A stretch of DNA of 64,000 bases from positions 73,678,232-73,742,231 of the forward strand of contig JAVIAB010000041.1 in the NCBI GenBank assembly GCA_032433765.1, given 5' to 3'. Positions 55,085 to 64,000 of the stretch are shown here, one piece after another; position 1 is the stretch's first letter, and each line of letters starts with the position of its first letter. The stretch is from Megaustenia siamemsis. Its lineage: Eukaryota; Mollusca; Gastropoda; Stylommatophora; Ariophantidae. The position numbers were made by a program, and so were the translations under genes. The notes beneath the pieces were generated by a model. That model was not told the origin of the DNA, did not search any database, and saw only the letters and a program-made list of their open reading frames with translations.

Positions 55085-56155
55085 ATAGGAGAACTAGAAG
55101 AACATACAGAAAAACAACAACCCCCATTTATCTGCAGGTTTTATTGATTTTAAAAAAACATTTGACAGCACACATAGATTGTCCCTGTGGGATACCATTA
55201 AAAATTACCAACATTATAAAAGACAAATATAACAGCTATACTTGCAAAGTTTGCACAGAGGAGGGAATGAGTGATGGGTTTGAATTGAAACAAGAGTCAA
55301 ACAGGGATGTATACTATCACCTTTGCTATATGGAATTACCATTAATTATATAATGAGTGAATATTTCAAAGACAATAATGGCATTAAATGTACAAGAATT
55401 AACTGGAAGATCTAGATTTTGCAGAGGATATTGTGCTCTTAAGTGACAATATCAACATGATGCAAAATATCACAGATACTTTATCCTCCATGGCGGAAAA
55501 AAATATGACTTAAATTCAACAGGAATGAAACAAAAATAATGAAAAATAACAATACCCCAGAGGGCAATATATATCTCAATCACCAGGCAATGGAGAGAGT
55601 AGACCACTATATATATCTTAGTAGTAATATAGATCAAGAAGGTGAAACAAAAAGAGAGATCAGAAGTATGATAGGAAAAGCAGCAACGAATTTAAAAAAC
55701 TTGGATAAAATATGGAAATCAAAAGTACTAAGCAAGAAAACCAAACTTAGAATATTTAACTCAAATGTATTATCAACATTTACCTATGCACGCATAAGCT
55801 GGAAAACAACAAAAGAGACCAAAAAAATTAAACGCTTTTGAAGATAAATGCCTAAGAAAATACTCTGTGTACAATGGAATGAATTCAGGACTAATATAGA
55901 GATTTTTAAAATGGCCATGAAATCAAAGATCTCATCTACAATTATCAAGAGAAGGTGGACATGTGTCGGACATGTGCTGAGAAGAGACAACAAGAGAATT
56001 CTAAAACAAGCTCTTCTGGGGGAAATATTGGATACAGAAAAAGAGGAAGACCTAAAGAGATACTAAAAAAAAACACTTTTAAGAGAAGCTAAATTAGCAG
56101 GCATAGACTCATTAGATAAGATTGAACATCTCACACAGAAATAGAGATGGGTGGT
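55085..56155 (+). mobile_element. Diverged RTE-x relative, decayed
   Basis: Broken frames follow RTE-x order: LEEHTEKQQPPFICRF, KIDQEGETKREIRSMIGKAA, NLDKIWKSKVLSKKTKLRIF, NSNVLSTFTYARISWKTTKE, and RRWTCVGHVLRRDNKRILKQ. It is far more diverged than the other RTE-x copies, so an older sister lineage. Confidence 0.8.
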
Positions 56156-56228
56156 CAAAAACAACAAACAAGCCCCAACGTCTAACAGCACAGGAAGAAT
56201 CAAGATCAAGATTGGTGGCAGAAAAGTG

Positions 56229-56611
56229 CAAATAAACATAGCATGTTGTTCCAATAAAGTATAGATGACTGTCTCATCTGAGACATCAAATCAAATAAAC
56301 ATAGCATGTTGTTCCAATAAAGTATAGATGACTGTCTCATCCGAGACATCAAATAAAATAAACATATCATGTTGTTCCAATAAAGTATAGATGACTGTCT
56401 CATCTGAGACATCAAATCAAATAAACATAGCATGTTGTTCCAATAAAGTATAGATGACTGTCTCATCCGAGACATCAAATAAAATAAACATATCATGTTG
56501 TTCCAATAAAGTATAGATGACTGTCTCATCTGAGACATCAAATCAAATAAACATCGCATGTTGTTCCAATAAAGTATAGATGACTGTCTCATCCGAGACA
56601 TCAAATCAAAT
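56229..56611. repeat. 63-bp minisatellite, six copies
   Basis: Period exactly 63 bp (core GCATGTTGTTCCAATAAAGT and GATGACTGTCTCATC(T/C)GAGAC). Variants alternate (ATAGC with CTGAG, ATATC with CCGAG), indicating a dimeric 126-bp higher order. Each unit holds AATAAA twice. A period divisible by three keeps a minus-strand frame open without meaning. Confidence 0.9.
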
Positions 56612-56612
56612 A

Positions 56613-57340
56613 AAGAGCTGCACCTTTTTTAAGAAATGACATTAAGCCATTTACAATTTATCAAGAAATGAAGCTGCAATATGATTATTTATCACTTCAG
56701 CAAGTGCCACAGGAGTGCTTCACAAGCATCAACTTATTACTTGTTCTGCTCTGTAGACACCTACCCTTTTTAATCTGATCAAATAATGAGTTTGTGTGGT
56801 GCACTGTGCCATAACTAACTTCAGAACTGTGGCTGTTTCATTCTCTACCACATTTCTGTGAGCCTGCAGAGCTGGGAATCTGAGTACCTATGAACATGTT
56901 TGGAGTGCAATTATGATAACCCACAAATAACTCAGCCTAACCTTGTCAAAAAGTATCGGTTATAAAAACCAAGGCACTGCTCAGTTTTCTACACTACTAT
57001 GACACTTCATACAACACATATGTATCACTATATTACAACTTCATACCTTGATGATTTGCTGTAAGTTTCACTACTTCATTTTTCCAAAAATAAAATAAGA
57101 AGCACTGCTCCTCTTTCTTGCATGTAGCACATGGGACAACTACTACTACAGTGTGTCTGTATCTGTCTGCACCAAAACGCACCAGTAGAACATTTTTTTA
57201 AAGCTATTATTAACAGTTCTGCCTACTTACAGGACAACAAAGTGATATCTTGATCTTTCATGCTATAATAATGTTACTTTTATCTCACCCTCAAATATTT
57301 CAATTTTATACCTTTACTGTATATAATTTCTTCCTAATAC
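56613..57340. other. Intron with a short LINE-r scrap
   Basis: About 56855-56945 matches the end of LINE-r (GAGTACCTATGAACATGTTT, corresponding to HLWTCSECNDDDPQITQ). Otherwise nothing recognised. Confidence 0.5.
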
Positions 57341-58868
57341 ATGCATATAGACTTAAAAGAGATGAACACAGAAATAAAGAAAATGACTAATAAAGACAAA
57401 AAAGCTGCAGGAAGCGGATGTATTGCAAACAAAGAGGAAAGAATGCTAACAGACAACAAAGATATAATAGATAAATGGCAGGAATATATAACAGAATTAT
57501 TTCATGACGAAAGGGACAAAAAGCCATTCATAAAATGTACATACAACTATAAAATCCTGAAATCTGAAGTAGAAAAAGCTATAAAAACAATGAAAAAGGG
57601 AAAGGCAGCAGGACCTGACAATATACAGATAGAGATGATACAGGCTCTAGAAGATTTTGGCATTGAGTGATCACAGACATATGCAATGACATGTAACATA
57701 CAGGATACATACCAAAAGAACTAAAAACATCAACTTTCATTGCATTGCCTAAAATGAATGGTGCAGTTGAATGCAGTGATTTTAGAAAAATAAGCCTAAT
57801 GAGCCAGGTAACAAAAATTTTACTAAAAGTTATACAGGGAAGGATTCAGAATAAAATCACAATAGCTAATTTTTTAGTTAGCTGCGTGGCAGTGTACCAA
57901 GCGTTCAGCTTCTCATGGCAAGGCGCAGTGCCATGGAGTACGGGTTCGAATCCTGCTTCGGACCATATATTGTTCTCTGTTTTTTTCTGTTGTTGTTTGT
58001 CTGTCATTTTCTCCGAGTGCTAACACATACTTCTTTGTTCTATTATTCCCTATTATCGCCTCGGAAGTTCCCTATATAATAATATTTATGTATTATTATT
58101 TGTATCCAGTATATAACCACTGGAAACTACTATTCGTTTAGTTTCGTCCAATAAATGTTTGTCTACAACACAAGTATTCAGCCCTACTGGGAGATACTTG
58201 CATTAATAGGAAAGTGCAGAAATACAAGTTATTTCCGATCTGTGATCGTAACCCTATGCTATAGTCATGGGAACGCCTTCGTGTAAGACACTGCTCACAA
58301 TAGCTAATTTTTTAGTTAGGTGCATGGCAGTGTACCAAGTGTTCGGCTTCTCATGGCAAGGCGCGGTGCCATGGAGTACGGGTTCGAATCCTGCTTCGGA
58401 CCATATATTGTTCTCTGTTTTTTTCTGTTGTTGTTTGTCTGTCATTTTCTCTGAGTGCTAACACATACTTCTTTGTTCTATTATTCCCCAATATATGCCT
58501 GCTTCATAGATTACACCAAAGCTTTCGATAGAATACACCATAATCAAATTATAGACTGCATAAAGGATATAAATCTAGATGACACAGACATACGACTAAT
58601 ATGTAATTTGTACTGGGAGCAAACAGCAATAATAAAATATAACAAGGAGAACTCTACACCCATGGATATAAAAAGAGGAGTAAGACAAGGACGCATCCTA
58701 TCACCAAGCTTGTTCAATCTATACACTGAGCAAATCTTTAAAAACTTCACAGAGATGCCAGGCCTAAAATTAATGGAAAGATAATCAATAACCTAAGATA
58801 TGCTGATGATACTGTACTACTAGCAGAAAATCCTAAAGATCTACAACAATTACTTAATGTGATAAACA
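57341..58868 (+). mobile_element. LINE-p remnant interrupted by S3
   Basis: Plus-strand frames: MKKGKAAGPDNIQIEMIQAL, KMNGAVECSDFRKISLMSQV, TKILLKVIQGRIQNKI, then after S3 ACFIDYTKAFDRIHHNQIID, GVRQGRILSPSLFNLYTEQI and RYADDTVLLAENPKDLQQLL. About 160 bp of LINE sequence between RIQNKI and YACFID is missing at the S3 site. RQGC is RQGR here. Confidence 0.8.
57857..58488 (+). mobile_element. S3, short element with 194-bp terminal direct repeats
   Basis: Two 194-bp direct repeats (57857-58050 and 58295-58488) bound a 244-bp middle. Each repeat has a tRNA-like block with TAGCTGCGTGGCAGTG, a hairpin CTCATGGCA...TGCCATGGAG and B box GGTTCGAATCC, ending GGACCA. It could be a SINE followed by a truncated second copy, or a TRIM-like element. 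The ends are not TG/CA, which disfavours an LTR. Confidence 0.6.
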
Positions 58869-60010
58869 TTCTTCTTCTTCCTCTTTTCTTTTTTCACTGA
58901 TACCTAAAAGGTGTTGTGGTTTATATCATTTGTCGTTCTTGTGCTGCTCAAATTGTCTGAATTAGTGATTTTCCTTTGTTGTTACATGTTTCTGTCACTG
59001 CATCTATCCATCTTCTTCTGGGTCTTCCCCTTGGTCTTTTTCTATGCATTCTCGAGAAGAACGCCCTTGATGGTGATTGGTGAGGATTCATTCTGACCAG
59101 GTGGCCAAACCATTTAAGTTGTTGTTGTTCTATATATTCTTGGCAGGGTTTTGTTCCTACCATTTTTCTTATGGTTTCATTTGGTATTCTATCTCTTCTT
59201 GTGTTGTTTGTTACTTTTCTCAAGCATTGCATCTCACATGTATTGATCTTTCTTAAATGTGATTTAGAAAGGGTCCATGTTTGACTTTCATAGCACAAAG
59301 TTGGTATGAAGATGCTATTTATCATTTGTTGTTTAGCTGGCATAGAAATGTTTGGATGTCTTAGCAATGGTGAAAGCTGGTATGTGACAGCATTTGCTTT
59401 TTGTATTCTCATGTCAATTTCTCTGTCTAGTTTTCCATCTTCTGTGAACATTGTGCCTAAATACTTGAATTCTTCTACTTGTTTTATTTCTTTATCTTTG
59501 ATCTTGATGTTTAATGGATGTCTTAATTTGCTTATTCTTATAGCCTCTGTTTTTGCTGTGTTAATTTTCATACTGTAGTTTGTGCAGCTTTTATCTAGAG
59601 ATGTTAAATGCTGTTGTAGCAGGTTTTCATCCTCATATATTAGGCATTGGTCATCTGTGATGAGTAGCTCATTAATGTTGGAGTTTTCTACCTCTATGTT
59701 ATTATTTGATTTGTCCTTGTTGTTGGTTGTTTCCTGATTTATTTTGTCCATATATATGATGAAGAGGAGTGGTGAGAGGACACATCCTTGTCTTACTCCT
59801 GTTGTAACCTGAAACCATTCTGACAGACCTTCGATGTTCTGATGGCACTTTGACTGTTTTTATATAGTGCTATTATATTTTCTAGTAGTTGTCCTGCTAC
59901 CCCGTATGTTTCTAAAGTTTGCCAAAGTTTGTTCCTGTCCACATGATCAAACAATAAAAAAAAATAATGCATGTCTGACATACCTTTGTGGTGTCTAAGG
60001 TTCAATATTT
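58869..60010 (-). mobile_element. LINE-s antisense copy, 5'-truncated
   Basis: Left edge has CTTCTTCTTCC, an inverted GAA tail. Minus strand holds a 267-codon open stretch (58948-59751) with LLITDDQCLIYEDENLLQQH, the degenerate RT active site (TDDQ for YADD-type), YSMKINTAKTEAIRISK, YESQTWTLSKSHLRKINTCE and KRPRGRPRRRWIDAV, and a shifted upstream part (59793-60005) with LWQTLETYGVAGQLLENIIA. Relatively recent, broken by a frameshift. Confidence 0.85.
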
Positions 60011-60546
60011 TTTTTCCAGACTATTGTTGCATTTAAGGATGAAGTAGCCAACACCATACCAAATCCAAATTTAAAATAAAATATGAATTTTGCTATTATA
60101 TATCCATATGATTTAATATGTTCTTTTTGAATAACTCAAAACTTGTGTTGCATGTACTCTTTAATATCTCCATTCATTATATTTTGTTTGGTTTCGCATT
60201 GTTTTTTTTTTTTTAATTAATTTTACCTTTTAGAGTGATTTAATAAATTCAAAATGTTGCAATGATTTAAAGTTTATAAAATTGAATTTTAAAAACTAAT
60301 TTAAAAATTCCTCATTAGCCTTTCTGAACAAATTTTACTTCAAACTTTCTTGCTGCTTCTTAAAATTGTAATGAACATTTTTGTAAGTGAAAACATTTAC
60401 TAACATTTCTCATTCTAAAAATGTAGGTCATAAATCTGCATCTTTACAATATATTCAAAGTCTGTGAAGCAGCAAATCTACAGTGTGCAGATATCTGTGT
60501 TCACAATCAGAAAGTGTATTGTTGTCCATTTTGTTTATTTCTACAG
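60011..60546. other. Intron, nothing recognised
   Basis: AT-rich with poly(T) tracts before the acceptor at 60546. Confidence 0.5.
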
Positions 60547-60626
60547 GGATCTTGCCTACAATGTAAATGAACTTCCACCTCCTTATTTGCATGATTTTCC
60601 AAATGGGACAGCACACGATGACCGAG
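60547..60626 (+). CDS. Cytoplasmic tail exon 2 with second PPPY motif
   Basis: An 80-bp exon, acceptor TTTATTTCTACAG, donor GTATGT. It reads GDLAYNVNELPPPYLHDFPN then GTAHDDRG. Phase 2 to 1 matches both neighbours. It carries a second PPPY core, about 40 residues after the first, a spacing that could bind tandem WW domains (inference). The intron before it is about 8.1 kb and full of LINE remnants. Confidence 0.8.
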
Positions 60627-60959
60627 GTATGTTTTCTTCCAATTATTTTGTTTCTCATTTAACCAAAACTTTACTGTTTTTCATTAGTACAGTATAAGCA
60701 ATGCTCTCAAAATGTGCATTCTTTCTTCTTCTTAGTGATATTAGATTGTTTCTGATTTCTGTTTTATCTCAGCCTCCACATACACTAGTGTTTTTGAATG
60801 ATTGGTATTCAGTTTTAGAGTGTGTTTATCAGGAACAAATCATTCTTGTTATTCTGGTTCAAGAGAGTTAGGATGAATCTGCTCTTGTTGATCCAAACAG
60901 TGAAATTTAAATTTCCTCATCTTTATCTGTTACTTTTTAAATAAGGTTACACTTTTCAA

Positions 60960-61645
60960 TCATGCATGGTCTTTTATGTCATCACAGATGGTCAGACGCA
61001 GGCTGATATTGATATTTAGCAGCAACTACCAGGCATTGTTTTGCTGAGCAACTTTTCTCATGATTACATTTTGCCAGTATAGGAATAACAGGTCCAACAG
61101 CTGAATTAACAAGAAAGATTTATGTTTTGAGGTCTTATGTCTTTTCTTTAGCATCTTTTTTCTTCTAATCTTGATTTAATTTGATGTAAGTATGATTGTG
61201 CTACTTCTTATATTTCTTTCAAATGTTATAATGTTGTGCCAGATTTTTCAAGTCTTTTACACTAAAAAAAAATTCGATATGAATGCCTTGCAGACATATT
61301 GTATCACAATTTAGGATTTCCCTCAGGCCGCTTTCCATCTGTAAGTTTCCCATACAAAATTTGCTAGGGGATACAAGTTGTTTTTTCATTTTTATAACAT
61401 ATCCTGGCCATCTCTAAATCTTGAGTATTGTATAAATGAATGAAAGCCTCAAACACTGCAAGACATATGACATGGCTGTTTTGTCATGCCTTTAAATGTT
61501 CATTGTTTTTCTAAGACAGTGCACATGTAAAATTGTTGAGGCTTTTCTCATGCCTTGAATAGGTTGTCCAAGTTTCAGTTCCATACAAAAATGTGTTATG
61601 CACACAGATATGATATATCATGGCCTTTGTCATTAATATTATTGC
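60960..61645 (-). mobile_element. LINE-v antisense remnant
   Basis: Minus-strand frames give NTFLYGTETWTTYSRHEKSL near 61600 and QILYGKLTDGKRPEGNPKL near 61330, the YGxETW and KQILYGxL...RxxGxPKL landmarks of a non-LTR carboxy terminus, matching the LINE-v piece at 49530. Strongly decayed. Confidence 0.5.
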
Positions 61646-61715
61646 CTGTTGTGTTAGTTTGCCTAATTTTGTGGCAGCCTTGCCAATTCATGTCTTTATT
61701 TATTCCTAATGAGAT

Positions 61716-61760
61716 AGAGAGAGAGAAAGAGAGATGGAGAAAGAGAGAGACAGAAAGAGT
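61716..61760. repeat. (GA)-rich microsatellite
   Basis: Imperfect GAGA run in the last intron. Confidence 0.8.
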
Positions 61761-62127
61761 GATCCTCACAGGAGATCCAACATGGTTGAATTTTTGTGCT
61801 GATTGAAATGAATTTCCATTCAAGGTTATGAAAGGGGATTTGGTGTTTTCTCATACTAGAATTACAATTTTGTGGACACCTACTTAAAAAGAATAGGTTA
61901 CATGATTTGCTCAAGCTATCAATCATTGAACTACAACTACAGAACTAATAGATTTTCTTGTGTTGCATGTTAGAATTTATTTAGAAACTAACAATAATTT
62001 TAGATTGTAGTGAAATCTAATTCATGTTGCTTTATTTAACATATATACACATCATTCAACAGTTGACATACATAGTTCATATAAACTGATAGTAGTAGAC
62101 TCTAATTTTTGTCATTTACATTGACAG

Positions 62128-62384
62128 TTGCCCTACTCAATGAGCAAGGAGCAGAAAGATCTCCAGTGGCTGCTGGTTCTCCCACAGATGCTAGAGCTAA
62201 TTTAAATGTTGGACTCAACTCTAGCAACAAAGATGAGGATGTGAAAGATCATGTGACAGACCAGAATGCATCTGGAAACATCGACCCTACCAGAGATACT
62301 CCAGTGGACTCATCCACAGTTATGTTTGGCTCATCTTTCCAGTCAGATGCCATAGATTGCTCTGACAGAGAGCATCTTATTTAA
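62128..62384 (+). CDS. Terminal coding exon
   Basis: After acceptor TTTACATTGACAG, an open frame in the expected phase 1 gives 85 codons and TAA at 62382. It reads VALLNEQGAERSPVAAGSPT at the start and ends SDREHLI. Composition is acidic and rich in Ser, Asp and Asn, with several Ser-Pro/Thr-Pro pairs that could be phosphorylation sites. No known domain is seen. GC content is higher than in the flanking introns, as expected for coding sequence. It is followed by a short 3' UTR with a polyadenylation signal. Confidence 0.8.
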
Positions 62385-62490
62385 AATTGCTCCTCTCACC
62401 TCTGTAGCCTATCAGTTCTTGAGAATGGATGAAGGCTAAAGCAAAGTACAATTGAATATTTTTCAGAATAAAGTGTGTGTCTAACCACTT
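62385..62490 (+). promoter_or_regulatory. 3' UTR and poly(A) signal of the CUB gene
   Basis: The sequence after the stop codon contains a canonical AATAAA at 62469-62474 followed by a GT-rich stretch (GTGTGTGTC), the usual layout of a cleavage and polyadenylation site. The transcript would then end near 62490, before the 74-76-bp tandem repeat. Confidence 0.65.
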
Positions 62491-62644
62491 CATACGGTCT
62501 CTATAACTTAGCTAGAAGTCTCTTAGAACATAATATGTTGTTATTTTGAAAGCTTCTGCAGTCGTTAACAGACTAGCAAATTACATTGTATAACTATTTT
62601 GGTTTTCTGTAACTTGATTCATAATTTGTTAAATACAACATGTC

Positions 62645-63235
62645 TTCCATAGTTTTTGAAGCTCAGCTCATACTTGATGAGAGTTAACAATTTATTCTGT
62701 AAAACATTAGACTTATGGTTTTAACTTTATCATGTAGCCCAGCTTATGCTTTATGAGGGTTAACAATTTATTCTGTTGAACATTAGACATGATTTTAACT
62801 GTATCATATAGCCCAGCTTATAGTTTATGAGGGTTAACAATTTATTGTGTAGAACATTAGACATGATTTTAACTGTATCATATAGCCCAGCTTATAGTTT
62901 ATGAGGGTTAACAATTTATTGTGTAGAACATTAGACATGATTTTAACTGTATCATATAGCCCAGCTTATAGTTTATGAGGGTTAACAATTTATTCTGTAG
63001 AACATTAGACATATGATTTTAACTGTATCTTACAGCCCAACTTATTTTTTATGAGGGTTAACAATTTATTCTGTAGAACATTAGACATGATTTTAACTGT
63101 ATCTTATAGCCCAACTTATACTTTATGAGGGTTAACAGTTTATTCTGTAGAACATTAGACATATGTTTTTAACTGTATCTTATAACCCAACTTATGCTTT
63201 ATGAGGGTTAACAATTTATTCTGTAGAACATTAGA
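62645..63235. repeat. 74-76-bp tandem repeat, eight copies
   Basis: Core TATGAGGGTTAACAATTTAT followed by CTGTAGAACATTAGACAT; spacings between cores are 74 or 76 bp. Lies beyond the predicted poly(A) site of the CUB gene. No coding potential. Confidence 0.9.
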
Positions 63236-64000
63236 CTATAGTGCACAAACATTGCTGCATGTCCCTGCATCTGCAGCTTCTTTGATTGGAGTCTTTAATA
63301 TCTTAATTCCATCTTAATCTAGATCACCTCTTTCACCATAATCCAGAAATTATACCCTCCCACTATCATTGTTTTTCCAGATCCTTTGACACCTAACATG
63401 GCTCAAATCTGGCACTTTTCTTTTCTTACTTAAATTCCATTTGTACAGGTTTTTATACATAATCAGTTATCATACAATTTATTTGATGGTTTTTTTGGCT
63501 ATCCAAAATAATTATTTGGCAGGATTTTATCTTAAATTGTATTATTTTCTTTTCAGTTGCTTAATTTAATTGCAGGTGTCGCAACCATCAAATGCAATTA
63601 TAAAAATACAAGCCTTGATTATTTTCAGCTTGATAAAGGAGTTGGTGGTTTGCCATATATGTTTTACAAACATTATGCAATCTGATCTTAATCTCTAAAA
63701 GAATGATACTGAATGATCAACCTTTTTAAATTATTTCAGTTTGAAGCATGTGATTGACATCTCTGATGTTTTGCTGAACGTGTTATTTATTATAATCTTT
63801 ATATGTGGGTGCATATTTTGCATTTAAATGTTCTTTTGAACTGCTAGTAACTTATTCTGGAGACCATTGTGACTATTTAAAAGAAAGACAGACAATTAAT
63901 TGTGCATTTCAATATTCTGGTTATCTAGGCCTGCAATACTGAATGAGTTGAAGATATATAGTGGATCTTCTCTTATGTTTTTTGTAATGTTCTCTTAAAA
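63236..64000. other. Downstream intergenic sequence, nothing recognised
   Basis: AT-rich; no ORF, exon or element supported up to the window end. Confidence 0.5.

Larger units (their letters stand above)
1027..62474 (+). other. Host gene (3' portion): CUB-domain single-pass membrane protein with PPPY tail
   Basis: Thirteen exons were assembled by eye from AG/GT splice sites, codon phase and domain content: linker, CUB (3 exons), linker, CUB (3 exons), linker, transmembrane exon, three tail exons. Every junction is phase-consistent and no stop interrupts the joined frame, giving about 506 residues before the stop at 62382-62384. Known of the families: CUB is an extracellular beta-sandwich module for protein or carbohydrate binding, and PPxY is a ligand for WW domains, as in NEDD4-type ubiquitin ligases. 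Inferred: a type I receptor or adhesion-like membrane protein. The first exons, signal peptide and any further CUB copies lie left of the window. I do not recognise a named orthologue. Confidence 0.8.

Noticed and set aside
56206..56604. 132-codon minus-strand frame with a repeated RQSSILYWNNM pattern
   Set aside because: Produced by a 63-bp repeat whose period is divisible by three; no start context, splice context or known domain.
57857..58488. Two functional tRNA genes
   Set aside because: The B-box-containing blocks do not fold into a clear cloverleaf with a proper acceptor stem and lie in a repeated element; treated as tRNA-derived sequence.

Overview
Eukaryotic (metazoan) genomic DNA, strongly AT-rich, with split genes, GT/AG introns and a dense load of non-LTR retrotransposons and SINEs. 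There are no bacterial operons, ribosome-binding sites or CRISPR arrays. The RTE-type LINEs, the CUB-domain receptor-like gene and a rhodopsin-family GPCR fragment fit an invertebrate. A gastropod mollusc is my best guess, by inference only.

One host gene runs left to right through nearly the whole window (1027 to about 62.47 kb, + strand). I reconstructed it from splice sites, codon phase and domain signatures: a Thr/Pro linker exon, a three-exon CUB domain, a second linker, a second three-exon CUB domain, a diverged third linker, a transmembrane exon, two cytoplasmic-tail exons each with a PPPY motif, and a terminal exon with stop and AATAAA. All thirteen exons join in frame. The product would be a single-pass type I membrane protein with extracellular CUB domains. 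The 5' part lies left of the window.

The window is built on a large tandem duplication. Unit U1 (1-20876) repeats as U2 (20877-42517), and a third partial copy U3 (42518-43348) begins before similarity stops. Each full unit carries one linker plus one complete CUB domain in symmetric phase 1-1, so the duplication adds a whole domain without breaking the frame. U1 and U2 are nearly identical in exons (one amino-acid difference seen in the CUB) but differ by clean mobile-element insertions with target-site duplications and matching empty sites: RTE-x at 8641 and an RTE-y fragment at 7622 only in U1; RTE-x at 26744, a mariner-like MITE at 33527 and a full-length 3.2-kb RTE-y with an intact 1048-codon ORF at 37116 only in U2. 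I cannot exclude from sequence alone that U1/U2 are two haplotypes placed in tandem by the assembler.

The introns are almost entirely mobile-element debris. Local names used here: RTE-x (GATA-tailed), RTE-y (GAA-tailed, 3.2 kb), LINE-p, LINE-q, LINE-s, LINE-u, LINE-v and LINE-w (decayed RT-bearing families), LINE-r (RNase H-bearing), S1/S2/S3 (tRNA-like short elements), and SINE-T (a short element sharing the RTE-x 3' tail). Also present are a 5'-truncated intronless GPCR pseudogene followed by a long minisatellite in each unit, a hAT transposase remnant, two MITE-like inverted-repeat elements and several tandem repeats. From 43.3 to 62 kb the gene's 3' half is unduplicated apart from the old diverged linker exon.
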